Positions 8,781 to 16,738 of a stretch of 64,000 nt of DNA are shown piece after piece. The notes under the pieces were generated by a model that searched no databases, was not told where the DNA came from, and was given only the letters and a program-made list of their open reading frames with translations. The stretch is from RUG100 sp050953405. Lineage in GTDB: Bacteria > Bacillota > Clostridia > Peptostreptococcales > Anaerovoracaceae. How positions within the stretch are numbered: position 1 is the first letter of the stretch; every line of letters starts with the position of its first letter. The stretch spans positions 310,001-374,000 of the forward strand of contig JBMNMP010000001.1 of the NCBI GenBank assembly GCA_050953405.1, given 5' to 3'. The translations under genes and the position numbers were made by a program.

Positions 8781-10208
8781 TTATACATTAATCTCTGCAG
8801 TCATACCAATGAGATCTTTGTTTTCCTCTAATACGGGTTTTACCTGGTTCTCCAGGAATTCTTCAGTCTGCTGGACTGCACATCCGACGAAATTGATCGG
8901 CTTAATCAGCGCATTCAGCTGGTCGATATCCATGCCGAATGCCGGATCTGCCGCAATGCGTTCCAGAAGATTGTTGGCTGCGCCTTCTTCTTTGACGCGT
9001 CTGCCGGCAGCCATAGAATGCTGTCTGATCTTTTCGTGCAGCTCCTGCCGGTCACCGCCTGCCTTGACGGCATCCATGAGGATGATCTCGGTGGCCATGA
9101 ATGGCAGTTCGCTCTGCAGCCTGGCTTCGATTACCTTGGGGTAAACCACCAGACCGGAGGAAATGTTGAGGTACAGCTCCAGAATGCTGTCGACTGTGAG
9201 GAAGGCCTCTGAAATGCTGATCCTCTTGTTGGCAGAGTCATCGAGCGTCCTTTCGAACCACTGAGTCGCGGCAGTGATCGCCGGGTTCAGAGCGTCTGCG
9301 AGGACGTACCTTGAAAGGCTTGCCATCCTTTCGGATCTCATGGGGTTCCTCTTGTAAGCCATAGCTGAAGAACCGATCTGGTTCTTTTCAAACGGTTCCT
9401 CTATTTCTTTCAGATTCTGAAGCAGCCTGATGTCATTGCTGAATTTGTGCGCGCTCTGCGCGATCCCTGAAAGGACGTTGAGTACGCGGCTGTCCACCTT
9501 GCGGGAATATGTCTGCCCGGATACGGGATACACTTCCTCAAAGCCCATTTTGGCAGCTATTTTCTTGTCTAGTTGTTTCACTTTGTCGAAATCGCCCTCG
9601 AAGAGTTCCAGGAATGTGGCCTGAGTGCCAGTGGTTCCTTTGGATCCGAGCAGTTTGATCTGTGAGATCATGTAGTCGAGATCCGAGAGATCCAGCAGCA
9701 GGTCGTTCATCCACAGTGTGGCTCTCTTGCCGACGGTAGTCGGCTGCGCCGGCTGGAAGTGGGTGAAGCCGAGTGTAGGCTGTGCCTTGTGTTCGGCGGC
9801 AAAGTCCGCCAGCTTTGAGAGCACATTCAGCAGCTTTTTCCTGATCAGCTGCAGACCTTCTTTCATTATAATGAGGTCGGTGTTGTCGCCTACATAGCAG
9901 GAAGTTGCGCCCAGGTGTATGATGCCCTTTGCTTTGGGGCACTGCAGTCCATAAGCGTAAACATGCGACATAACATCATGTCTCACGATTTTTTCCCGCT
10001 CTTTGGCTTCCTTGTAATTGATATCGTCTGCGTGAGCTTTCAGCTCCGCGATCTGCTCATCTGTGATGTTTAATCCCAGTTCTTTTTCCGCTTCCGCCAG
10101 CGCGATCCATAGTCTGCGCCAGGTGCGAAACTTCTTTTCGGGAGAAAAGAGGTATTTCATTTCCTTGCTGGGATAACGTTCCGATAGTGGGCTAGTATAG
10201 TTCTGCAT
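8781..10208 (-). CDS. purB: Adenylosuccinate lyase
   Basis: Cleaves adenylosuccinate to AMP and SAICAR to AICAR. The 475-aa product shows the fumarase/aspartase superfamily signature GSSAMAYKRNPMRSE, HLGATSCYVGDN and TLGFTHFQPAQPTTVGKR. The ATG at 10208 has AAGGAGG 6 nt upstream; an in-frame extension to 10265 would run through the promoter. First gene of the operon purB-purA-alr-tetR-amidohydrolase fragment. Confidence 0.97.
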   Translation of the reverse strand: MQNYTSPLSERYPSKEMKYLFSPEKKFRTWRRLWIALAEAEKELGLNITDEQIAELKAHADDINYKEAKEREKIVRHDVMSHVYAYGLQCPKAKGIIHLGATSCYVGDNTDLIIMKEGLQLIRKKLLNVLSKLADFAAEHKAQPTLGFTHFQPAQPTTVGKRATLWMNDLLLDLSDLDYMISQIKLLGSKGTTGTQATFLELFEGDFDKVKQLDKKIAAKMGFEEVYPVSGQTYSRKVDSRVLNVLSGIAQSAHKFSNDIRLLQNLKEIEEPFEKNQIGSSAMAYKRNPMRSERMASLSRYVLADALNPAITAATQWFERTLDDSANKRISISEAFLTVDSILELYLNISSGLVVYPKVIEARLQSELPFMATEIILMDAVKAGGDRQELHEKIRQHSMAAGRRVKEEGAANNLLERIAADPAFGMDIDQLNALIKPINFVGCAVQQTEEFLENQVKPVLEENKDLIGMTAEINV

Positions 10209-10236
10209 ATAGTCCTCCTTAACCTTACGACAGTAA

Positions 10237-10265
10237 AGTATAGCACTATTAGAATACTGATACAA
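10237..10265 (-). promoter_or_regulatory. Promoter of the purB operon
   Basis: On the minus strand TTGTAT (10265-10260), a 17-nt spacer and TATACT (10242-10237) form a sigma-70/SigA-type promoter. The predicted start lies about 20 nt before the purB ATG, leaving room for only a short leader, so a purine riboswitch is not present here. Confidence 0.75.
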
Positions 10266-10336
10266 TAACTACTAGTAAATTAATTCAAAAAAACTGATAT
10301 AGTATGGAGAGGCTTTCGATTGTGACCTTCTCAAAT

Positions 10337-10361
10337 AAAAAGGCGCCCCCGAAGGGGCACC
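10337..10361 (-). terminator. Terminator after the NrdD-tail-like gene
   Basis: On the minus strand GGTGCCCC-TTCG-GGGGCGCC followed by TTTTTA: a tetraloop hairpin with a T-tract, placed 35 nt after the stop of the 96-aa gene. Confidence 0.85.
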
Positions 10362-10395
10362 AAATAGTAATCAAACACATTGATCAATTTCAGAT

Positions 10396-10686
10396 CTATA
10401 ACTGTTCCATCTGGCCGGAACCTGTACTGCAGTCGAAATGCTTTACCCGGTCCGCTTCTTCAGCCGTCTTGGCATCGTTCCAGTGATCCATGGTACCTAC
10501 CAGATATCCGGTGATACGTCTGATCCTTTCGAACGGTACTTCAGAGAACTTGTAGTCGAGGTCCGCATAATCACCATCGAGCTCGATGTGCAGACTGTCC
10601 AGTTTTCTATGATATTTCGACTCGAGGTAATCGGCATAAGCCTTTGCTTCCTCGCTGGTCGCATTTCCCGTAATATTGATGTTCAT
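10396..10686 (-). CDS. Small protein resembling the C-terminal tail of anaerobic ribonucleotide reductase (NrdD)
   Basis: The 96-aa product ends with RIRRITGYLVGTMDHWNDAKTAEEADRVKHF, which resembles the conserved C-terminal end of class III ribonucleotide reductase (TGY...W/FN..K..E..DRVKH). The usual glycyl-radical loop and zinc-binding CxxC pairs are absent; only one Cys remains. The N-terminal half (MNINITGNATSEEAKAYADYLESKYHRKLDSLHIELDGD) is acidic and not recognised. RBS GAAGGAGG. Clostridial genomes are known to contain short free-standing NrdD-like proteins, and this is probably one, but the role is unknown. It is expressed alone, with its own terminator and an unusual promoter. Confidence 0.65.
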   Translation of the reverse strand: MNINITGNATSEEAKAYADYLESKYHRKLDSLHIELDGDYADLDYKFSEVPFERIRRITGYLVGTMDHWNDAKTAEEADRVKHFDCSTGSGQMEQL

Positions 10687-10712
10687 CTTAATACCTCCTT
10701 CGCACGATGCTT

Positions 10713-10762
10713 ATTATACCACATATTGTGGAAGATAAAAGCAAAAACCGCACATATTATGG
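10713..10762 (-). promoter_or_regulatory. Promoter with tandem dyad operator upstream of the NrdD-tail-like gene
   Basis: A minus-strand TATAAT (10718-10713) is directly preceded by the dyad CCACATATTGTGG (10719-10731); a near-identical CACATATTATGG recurs at 10751-10762, exactly 31 bp away, i.e. on the same DNA face. The -35 position (about 10736-10741) is poor. Paired boxes about 31-32 bp apart are characteristic of NrdR control of ribonucleotide reductase genes, but the half-site spacing here is 3 bp shorter than the usual 16-bp NrdR box, so the regulator is uncertain. Confidence 0.55.
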
Positions 10763-10850
10763 TTTTCCACATTATATCGTCTATTACAAATGCACGAAGT
10801 CACGCATGTTTACGGCTTTATGAGGGACTCTCACAGTGCAAAAAATTTTC

Positions 10851-10859
10851 TGTGGATAA
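10851..10859 (-). promoter_or_regulatory. DnaA box (perfect 9-mer)
   Basis: TGTGGATAA here is TTATCCACA on the minus strand, the exact DnaA-box consensus. A one-mismatch TTTTCCACA lies at 10763-10771 on the plus strand. A single perfect 9-mer can occur by chance, so binding is not certain; the site sits between the NrdD-tail-like gene and the next minus-strand gene. Confidence 0.45.
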
Positions 10860-10898
10860 CTCTGGAGGCCGGTTGTCTTCTATTATATATAGGGCCAT

Positions 10899-10932
10899 AA
10901 AAAGGGAACGCGCGAAAGTGATCGCGCGTTCC
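10899..10932 (-). terminator. Terminator after the C_GCAxxG_C_C gene
   Basis: Perfect 10-bp arms GGAACGCGCG/CGCGCGTTCC (10905-10932) followed on the minus strand by CTTTTTA, 27 nt after the stop codon. Confidence 0.85.
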
Positions 10933-10958
10933 ATCAGGGAAATTATCTGAAATGTTGC

Positions 10959-11429
10959 CTATACTCCGGCTTCGTCCATCATATCATCTAGAATATCACA
11001 GACCTGGGCGGTGACCACAGGACAAATTTCGTCCAGCAGATTATTTTCCAATATTTTTTCTATATCTTCCGGTTTAGAAAAGTCGTAGCCGAGGATACCG
11101 CGGCAGAGCAGACTGCCGTTGGACTCTTCAATTTCCTGAAAACGCCTTTCAAATTCCACTTTCTTGCTCAGCGCAAGATCTTTACTCTTCTGGTTGCCCA
11201 GTTCGCTGTGACCGTAAATAGCACCCAATGCCATGAGGGCGCCGGTGACACATCCGCAGATATTGCCGGACCACATACCGGCTCCGAACATGGATGCTAT
11301 CTTTGCTGCTGTTTCCTCGTCCAGCCCCAGTCTCTCTGCACAGTGACCGAATACGACCTGAGAGCAGTCCAGACCGCCGTGAAAAAATTCCATAGCCAGT
11401 TCTTCGTTCATTTTGTCTTGAAGTTCCAT
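10959..11429 (-). CDS. C_GCAxxG_C_C family (redox-active or metal-binding) protein
   Basis: The 156-aa product matches the cysteine pattern that names this family: DCSQVV near residue 24, GAGMWSGNICGCVTGALMALG (GxxCGxxxGA-type core), SLLCRGILGYD and the late CPVVTAQVCDILDD. The family is common in anaerobes, often near redox or metal-uptake genes; its biochemical role is not settled. ATG 11429 is chosen for its AAAGGAGG; an in-frame extension to 11564 would overlap the tRNA gene on the other strand. Monocistronic with its own terminator. Confidence 0.88.
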   Translation of the reverse strand: MELQDKMNEELAMEFFHGGLDCSQVVFGHCAERLGLDEETAAKIASMFGAGMWSGNICGCVTGALMALGAIYGHSELGNQKSKDLALSKKVEFERRFQEIEESNGSLLCRGILGYDFSKPEDIEKILENNLLDEICPVVTAQVCDILDDMMDEAGV

Positions 11430-11495
11430 TGCTTTCCTCCTTTGCATTTGTGAAAACATTATATCATAGCAAATGAGATTAGGGTATCTTTTTGC

Positions 11496-11524
11496 TTGAA
11501 ACAAATTCCATTCTATGCTATTAT
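11496..11524 (+). promoter_or_regulatory. Promoter of tRNA-Arg(CCT)
   Basis: TTGAAA, 17-nt spacer, TATTAT; predicted start about 7 nt before the mature tRNA 5' end, as usual for a stand-alone tRNA gene. Confidence 0.75.
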
Positions 11525-11537
11525 AGTCAAGCAGTAT

Positions 11538-11613
11538 GGCCCTGTAGCTCAGGGGACAGAGCACCGCTCTCCTAAAGCGGGTGTCGGACGTTCGAATCGT
11601 CTCAGGGTCGCCA
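11538..11613 (+). tRNA. tRNA-Arg (anticodon CCT)
   Basis: Folds as a standard 76-nt tRNA: acceptor GGCCCTG paired with CAGGGTC (one G-U), D-arm around AGCTCAGGGG, anticodon stem CCGCT/AGCGG with loop CTCCTAA giving anticodon CCT (reads AGG), T-arm GACGTTCGAATCGTC, encoded CCA. Flanked by its own promoter and terminator. Confidence 0.97.
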
Positions 11614-11618
11614 GATTG

Positions 11619-11662
11619 AAAACCGCAGATTCGCTGCTATCACAGCGATAGGCGGTTTTTTT
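11619..11662 (+). terminator. Terminator of tRNA-Arg
   Basis: AAAACCGC pairs with GCGGTTTT, with an inner TCGCTG/CAGCGA stem, followed by a run of seven Ts. Begins 6 nt after the tRNA. Confidence 0.88.
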
Positions 11663-11784
11663 ACTGCCCTGAAATGTGGTCAAAAGTGAGGTAATAGTAG
11701 AAATGTGAGGGAGTATACGTGCTGCCGCTGTTGCACCTGGTGTTGCGTTTTGTGTAAATATATAGCAGTTTTAGGAAATACAGG

Positions 11785-11812
11785 TTGACGCAGCGGCCGG
11801 AAAATGTATAAT
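11785..11812 (+). promoter_or_regulatory. Promoter of the DUF5688-like gene
   Basis: TTGACG, 16-nt spacer, TATAAT, ending 53 nt before the chosen ATG. The 120 bases between the tRNA terminator and this promoter show no gene. Confidence 0.75.
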
Positions 11813-11865
11813 CAAAACTACCATATATTTACAAACGCGATGTGAAAAGAGAGGAAACAGCCGCA

Positions 11866-12759
11866 ATGATGGATTATGAAGTTTTTCGGGAAGTTGTTGT
11901 CCAGAGAGTTGTCGAGATGCTGCCGCCGTTGTTTGACGGAGCGAAGGCCGAGATTCAGAAAGTCTGGAAGAATAATGTCAGGAAAGAAGCGATGATCGTA
12001 CGCCTCCCCTCGGGGGAGGATGCGGTGGTCGCACCGGTCATCTACCTGGAGGACAGATACGGGGATTTCAAGGTCTGCTTGAATCTGGAGCAGGTCCTCA
12101 GGGAAATAGTGAGCACTATAGTCAGCTTTACCGGGAAAATGCCGCCGGGCAACATGGATCTTGATTTTAAAGAAAAATGCTCTCAGGTCGTCATCGATCT
12201 CGTGAATGCAGAGGCTTACAGCGAGATGCTGCAGGGTGTGCCGCATCGGTTATTCCACGAATTTGCCGTCATCTACCGCATCATCGTGTGCCGTGAAGAG
12301 GACGGACTGGGTACTGTGAGGATCACGAACGAGCTCATGAAAGAGATGGATCTCTGTGAAGCGGACCTTTTCCGACTCGGTGTGGAGAATACGAAGCGGT
12401 TTTTTCCCATCAAAATGCACAACGCAAGCGACATCATGCGCATGGCCGGCCTGCCGCTGCCTGCAGACGCCAATGACGATTCGGTACTCTTCATAACCTG
12501 TGAAGGCGAGATCAACGGGGCGGTCAACATGCTCTTTTCTGACAGGCTGAATAAAGTGGCTGACAGATTCGGCTCTCCGTTTTATATAGTCCCCGCATCG
12601 GCAGACGAGGTGGATGCAATACCGGCAGGCACAGGTGATGCGGGCAAACTGAAAAGCGTGCTCGAAAAACTGAACAGTGAAAGAAAAGAAAGCGACAGCT
12701 TCAGCAATCATATATATTACTATGATCCGGCAGCGGGGGTGGTGGAAAAGGCCATCTGA
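11866..12759 (+). CDS. DUF5688 family protein
   Basis: The 297-aa acidic, cytoplasmic-looking protein resembles the DUF5688 family found mainly in gut Clostridia: an N-terminal part with YEVFREVVVQRVVEMLPP and VAPVIYLEDRYGDFK, a middle with HRLFHEFAVIYRIIV, TNELMKEMDL and FPIKMHNASDIM, and a C-terminal DRLNKVADRFGSPFYIVPAS segment. No catalytic motif or membrane segment is evident; function unknown. Relatives often occur in multiple copies in a genome. The ATG at 11866 has AGAGAGG upstream; a GTG at 11842 is possible but overlaps that site. Confidence 0.75.
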   Translation: MMDYEVFREVVVQRVVEMLPPLFDGAKAEIQKVWKNNVRKEAMIVRLPSGEDAVVAPVIYLEDRYGDFKVCLNLEQVLREIVSTIVSFTGKMPPGNMDLDFKEKCSQVVIDLVNAEAYSEMLQGVPHRLFHEFAVIYRIIVCREEDGLGTVRITNELMKEMDLCEADLFRLGVENTKRFFPIKMHNASDIMRMAGLPLPADANDDSVLFITCEGEINGAVNMLFSDRLNKVADRFGSPFYIVPASADEVDAIPAGTGDAGKLKSVLEKLNSERKESDSFSNHIYYYDPAAGVVEKAI

Positions 12760-12826
12760 AGAGGATCAAATCAACTGGCTCCTTGTTAATATTTTTCATA
12801 TTCAATTCTACTTTACTACTCCAAAA

Positions 12827-12872
12827 CGGCGTGAACGCAGCTTACTGCACTGTGTCACGCCGATTCTTTTTT
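12827..12872 (+). terminator. Terminator after the DUF5688-like gene
   Basis: CGGCGTGA (12827-12834) and TCACGCCG (12855-12862) form the stem, followed by ATTCTTTTTT. Confidence 0.85.
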
Positions 12873-12873
12873 C

Positions 12874-12907
12874 AAAAAAAGGAGGCAACCGCTAATGCGG
12901 CTGCCTC
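12874..12907 (-). terminator. Terminator after hsp20
   Basis: Arms GAGGCAGCCGC/GCGGTTGCCTC (one mismatch) with ATTA loop, then seven Ts on the minus strand; lies 30 nt after the hsp20 stop and abuts the opposing terminator. Confidence 0.87.
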
Positions 12908-12936
12908 GTGCGAAGTGGCTGATATCTTTCTATCTA

Positions 12937-13368
12937 TTATCCTTCAATAGGAATATATTTCTGCTCCTCGACTTTCTTCTGCTCCGTCTTCGGGATGTGC
13001 ATGGTGAGGATTCCGTTATTGAATTTTGCGTGGATATCTTCTTCGGTTACAGAATCTCCTACATAATAGCTGCGGGAGCAACTGCCCTGGTATCTTTCTC
13101 TTCTGATATACTTCCCCTCATCATTCTTTTCATCGTTGTTGTCTGTTCTGCTCGCTGTAACAGTCAAATAACCGTCATTGAGCTGTGCGCTTACATCTTC
13201 TTTCTTGAAGCCCGGCAAATCGATCTCGACATCGTAACCGTCATCGGTTTCCTTTACATCTGTCTTCATCATCTCTGCATCTTTCTTTCCAAAGTAGTTA
13301 GTAACTGCAGGGAAATCACCCATCCAGTTATCAAAGAAACTATCATTCCAAAGTTTTGGCATCAACAT
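12937..13368 (-). CDS. Hsp20/alpha-crystallin small heat-shock protein
   Basis: ATP-independent holdase chaperone. The 143-aa product has the alpha-crystallin domain: VDVEIDLPGFKKEDVSAQLNDGYLTVTA, then YIRRERYQGSCSRSYYVGDSVTEEDIHAKFNNGILTMHIPK (the A-x-x-NGIL/LxxxIPK region) and a C-terminal IPIEG giving the IxI-type tail used for oligomer assembly. N-terminal arm starts MLMPKLWNDSFFDNWMGD, as in clostridial Hsp18. RBS AGAAGGAGG. Its promoter carries a CIRCE-like operator. Confidence 0.95.
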   Translation of the reverse strand: MLMPKLWNDSFFDNWMGDFPAVTNYFGKKDAEMMKTDVKETDDGYDVEIDLPGFKKEDVSAQLNDGYLTVTASRTDNNDEKNDEGKYIRRERYQGSCSRSYYVGDSVTEEDIHAKFNNGILTMHIPKTEQKKVEEQKYIPIEG

Positions 13369-13445
13369 AGGTCATTCCTCCTTCTATATATGTTTTATTT
13401 GCTATGTTTAGCATTCCTTCTGCGGCCCCTCTTGACCACAGTTAT

Positions 13446-13488
13446 AATATAACTCTTTTTGTTAGCACTGTCAAGTAGTGAGTGCTAA
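13446..13488 (-). promoter_or_regulatory. hsp20 promoter overlapped by a CIRCE (HrcA) operator
   Basis: Minus strand: TTGACA (13474-13469), 17-nt spacer, TATATT (13451-13446). Overlapping the -35 is TTAGCACTG-N9-GAGTGCTAA (13462-13488), which matches the CIRCE inverted repeat in 17 of 18 arm positions (the last base of the first arm is G rather than C). HrcA bound here would block RNA polymerase until heat stress. hrcA and groEL/dnaK are not in the window. Confidence 0.9.
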
Positions 13489-13625
13489 TTTTTTAATATT
13501 TTTGATAACTATCAAACTTGCGCCGCTCTCATAGCCGCGTATTTAATTAGAATTTTACTTGCTGTTAACGAAATTAACAAAGCGCTTAAGCTATGTTAAC
13601 ATTTTAGTGAAAAGGTGGAAAAAAT

Positions 13626-14543
13626 ATGTATGCAGTAATAGATATCGGATCGAATACAGTGAGATTGTCACTGTACGAAGCCGTTGGTAAATATATCGAA
13701 AAATTAATAAACAAGAAAGAAACAGTGGGTCTGGCGAACCATATAGGCAAGGACAACAGATTGACAGAGCATGGTTTGACCAGGCTGCTGGTCACCTTGA
13801 AGAGCTTTGATTTGCTGATCAAGAGGATGAATGTCAAAAAAGTGATCGCTTTTGCTACAGCTTCCCTCAGAAATATTGACAACACGGGTGAAGTGCTGGA
13901 TGCAATCAAAGAAAGCGTTGATTTTGATGTAAGGGTACTTTCCGGTGAAGAGGAAGGTACTTTTGGTTATATGGGCGCCATATATAATTCAGGCATGAAG
14001 GACGGCATATTGATGGACATCGGCGGCGGCAGTACCGAGATCGTTCTGTTCACTAAAGGCGAATTGAGATCAGTGCGCTCACTGCCGATCGGATCCCTCA
14101 ACCTGTTCAGAAATCACGTGAATGATCTACTGCCCACTAATAAAGAAATAAAGGGCATCAAGGAAGACGTAAAAACTTATCTCAAGAAACTCTGCGGACC
14201 ACAGTTCGAATCGATCGGCTTTGAGATATGCGGTATTGGCGGTACAGCGCGAACTCTATGCAAAATGTACAATTACTCACAGAATGCTGAACCCGCGAAC
14301 AGAATATTCCCGGTGTCTTTCATGAAGAAAGCCAGACATGTGCTGCGTGATTCCAGAAAGGACTACATACAGGTGGTCCTGAAGACAGCGCCGGAACGGA
14401 TCCACACCATTACACCGGGTATGATCATTCTCGAATCGGCGGCCAGGTTGTTTGACAGCCACCAGGTCAGGATCAGTACGTTTGGAGTCAGAGAAGGTGT
14501 TCTGCTCGATGAGCTCAGAAAGGAAAGTGGTCAAAATGAATGA
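13626..14543 (+). CDS. ppx: Ppx/GppA family exopolyphosphatase
   Basis: Hydrolyses terminal phosphates of polyphosphate or pppGpp. The 305-aa product, of the short two-domain form, starts MYAVIDIGSNTVRLSLYE (phosphate-1 motif), with FATASLRN, the VLSGEEEGTFGYMGA region, MDIGGGSTEIVLF (phosphate-2 motif) and a C-terminal ICGIGGTARTLCKMY (adenosine-type motif). RBS AAAGGTGG. It overlaps the ppk reading frame by 8 nt, so synthesis and breakdown of polyphosphate were evidently co-expressed before ppk was disrupted. Confidence 0.92.
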   Translation: MYAVIDIGSNTVRLSLYEAVGKYIEKLINKKETVGLANHIGKDNRLTEHGLTRLLVTLKSFDLLIKRMNVKKVIAFATASLRNIDNTGEVLDAIKESVDFDVRVLSGEEEGTFGYMGAIYNSGMKDGILMDIGGGSTEIVLFTKGELRSVRSLPIGSLNLFRNHVNDLLPTNKEIKGIKEDVKTYLKKLCGPQFESIGFEICGIGGTARTLCKMYNYSQNAEPANRIFPVSFMKKARHVLRDSRKDYIQVVLKTAPERIHTITPGMIILESAARLFDSHQVRISTFGVREGVLLDELRKESGQNE

Positions 14544-16689
14544 ACGTGAAATGTTCACGTAAAACCGGGAACTGTCGTGGCTGAATTTTAACGACAGAGT
14601 CATGATGGAGGCGGATGACCCAAGAGTACCCTTGCTGGAGCGTTTGAAATTCATATCTATATTCGGGACCAATCTGGATGAGTTTTTCATGATCCGCGTC
14701 GGCAGTCTGTTCGATCTGAAGGCTGCGGAAAACGATCCCGTAGACAAGAAGTCCGGGATGACAGTCAGTGAACAGCTGCACGAGATATACAATGTGACCA
14801 GAAAATTGTGTCGTAAGCGGGATGCGCTGTATGCCGGGCTGTTGAAGGAAATGTCATATTACGATATTTTCTGCCCCAAATGGGACGATCTTTCCGATGA
14901 AGAGCAAAAGTTCGTCCACCATTATTTCAAGAATGAAGTGGAGCCGCTGCTGTCTCCGCAGATCATGGATCCTACGCACCCCTTCCCCTATCTTGTCAAC
15001 AAGAGGACATATGCAGGCCTGCAGCTGGAACGCGGCAAGCGCAAGGTGTTCGGGATGATACCGGTGCCTGACGCTCTGCCGGACATCATCTTTCTTCCAG
15101 GCAGTGACAACAGATATGTCAATGTAGAGGATATTGTGCTGTATTACGCAGACAAAGTCTTTGATATGTACAAGTGCTGCGAGAAGGTAAAATTCGCGAT
15201 AACCAGGAATGCTGATATCAGCCCTGAGAGCGGCGGTGAAACAGTGGATTTCGATTACCGCATCCGCATGAAGAAAATGCTCAAGAAGAGGCAGCGTCTC
15301 GACATTGTGCGCCTCGAACTGTCTTCGCCGGTCAGTGATGAACTCAAGGACTTCCTCACAAAGCGTATGCGCATCAATGACAGGCAGATTTTCATTACGG
15401 AAACGCCATTCCTGCTGAAATATGTCTTTGATCTACCGGATATGATCCAGAGCAATGCCCGGGAGTCGATGTTGTACAAGCCATATGTGCCTGTAAGGTC
15501 GATTGCGATAGATGAAGAAAAGAGCATCTTCGATCAGATAAAGAAGAAGGATGTGCTGCTCTCATATCCGTATGAATCCATGGAGCCCTTCCTGCGGCTG
15601 CTGAGGGAGTCGGCCAATGATCCACGGGTCATCTCTGTGAAGATCACTATATATCGCCTGGCGCGAAAAGCCCGGCTGGTGGATTATCTGTGCGCGGCCG
15701 CCGAAAACGGAAAAGATGTGACCGTGCTCATCGAGCTTCGTGCGCGTTTCGACGAACAGAACAATATCGACTGGTCGCAGCGCCTAGAGGAAGCCGGCTG
15801 TAAGGTCATCTACGGGATCGAAGACTTCAAGGTCCATTCAAAGATATGCCTGATCACGCGGAGAACTGACGAGGGAATCGAATCTGTAGTGTAGATAGGA
15901 ACCGGAAACTACAACGAAAATACGGCCAAACAGTATACGGATCTGGCATTGATGACGTACAACAGGAACCTGGTAAAGGACGCACATACCTTCTTCAAAA
16001 ATATGGCCATCGGGAATCTTTATGGCAAGTACGACCACTTGCTGGTGGCTCCGGTGTCCCTGCGCAGCAGAGTGCTGGAGATGATGGACGAGGAGATCGC
16101 CAAGGGCCAGGATGGCTACATAAATGTAAAAATAAACTCGATGACGGACTATAAGCTGATGGAAAAGCTGAAGGATGCCTCCTGCGCAGGCGTGCAGGTG
16201 GATATGACCATCCGCGGCATCTGCTGTCTCATCCCGGAACTGCCGGGGCTTACCGAGAACATACATGTCACCAGTATAGTGGGCCGCTATCTGGAACATT
16301 CACGGATATACTGCTTTGGCAAGGGCGAAAAGGAAAAGATGTACATCTCGTCCGCTGATTTCATGACCAGAAACACAACCAGGAGGGTCGAAATAGCGGC
16401 ACCGGTATATGATCCTGATGTGAGAGCGCGTATCCATCACATTCTCGACCTGGGTATGCGTGACAATGCCAAGGGCAGGGTGCTGAAATCGGATATGCAG
16501 TATTACCTGAAACCCGCCGGTGAGAGCCTCTATGACAGCCAGCAGCAGATGATGGATGAGGCGGAAGAGGGTGTCCGCAAGGCCGAAGAAGAAAAACGGG
16601 CTCAAATAATGGACGAAAACGCCCACCGGAAGAGCGGCAGCTCTATAGGGGATTTCTTCAGAAGGATCTTCGGAATGAAAAAAGAATGA
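14536..16689 (+). pseudogene. ppk: Polyphosphate kinase with two in-frame stop codons
   Basis: A single reading frame of 717 codons, normal Ppk length, is interrupted by TAA at 14560-14562 (codon 9) and TAG at 15892-15894 (codon 453). Around them the protein reads MFT*NRELSWLNFNDRV and SVV*IGTGNYNENTA; clostridial Ppk proteins typically have Gln at both places (TQNRELSW and TQIGTGNYNE), so each stop needs one C-to-T change. Both phosphohistidine motifs are kept (KVHSKICLITRR and LEHSRIYCF), as are NLDEFFMIRVG and the R/K-rich catalytic segments. An ATG at 14602 could restart after the first stop but loses NRELSW. The C-terminal tail (about 50 aa) is charged and ends FRRIFGMKKE. Confidence 0.9.
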
Positions 16690-16729
16690 GTGAGAGGCGG
16701 CGGCAGGTACTGCCGGGGCGCCGGTCACT
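16687..16729. terminator. Possible bidirectional hairpin between ppk and cupin genes
   Basis: GAGTGA and TCACTC enclose a GC-rich inner stem (CGGCAGGTACTGCCG). There is no T-tract, so it may be a weak terminator or a barrier between convergent genes. Confidence 0.4.
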
Positions 16730-16738
16730 CAGATGCGG

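Noticed and set aside
10209..10236. Purine riboswitch before purB
   Set aside because: The predicted leader is only about 20-30 nt, too short for a riboswitch.
14544..14566. A parS-like string (TGTTCACGTAAAAC) at the ppk start
   Set aside because: It needs one insertion and two substitutions to match parS; it is better explained by the reading frame and a small local inverted repeat.
14536..16689. Genome-wide reassignment of TAA/TAG to glutamine
   Set aside because: TAA and TAG terminate many intact genes in the window at the expected family length, so only local readthrough or mutation remains possible.
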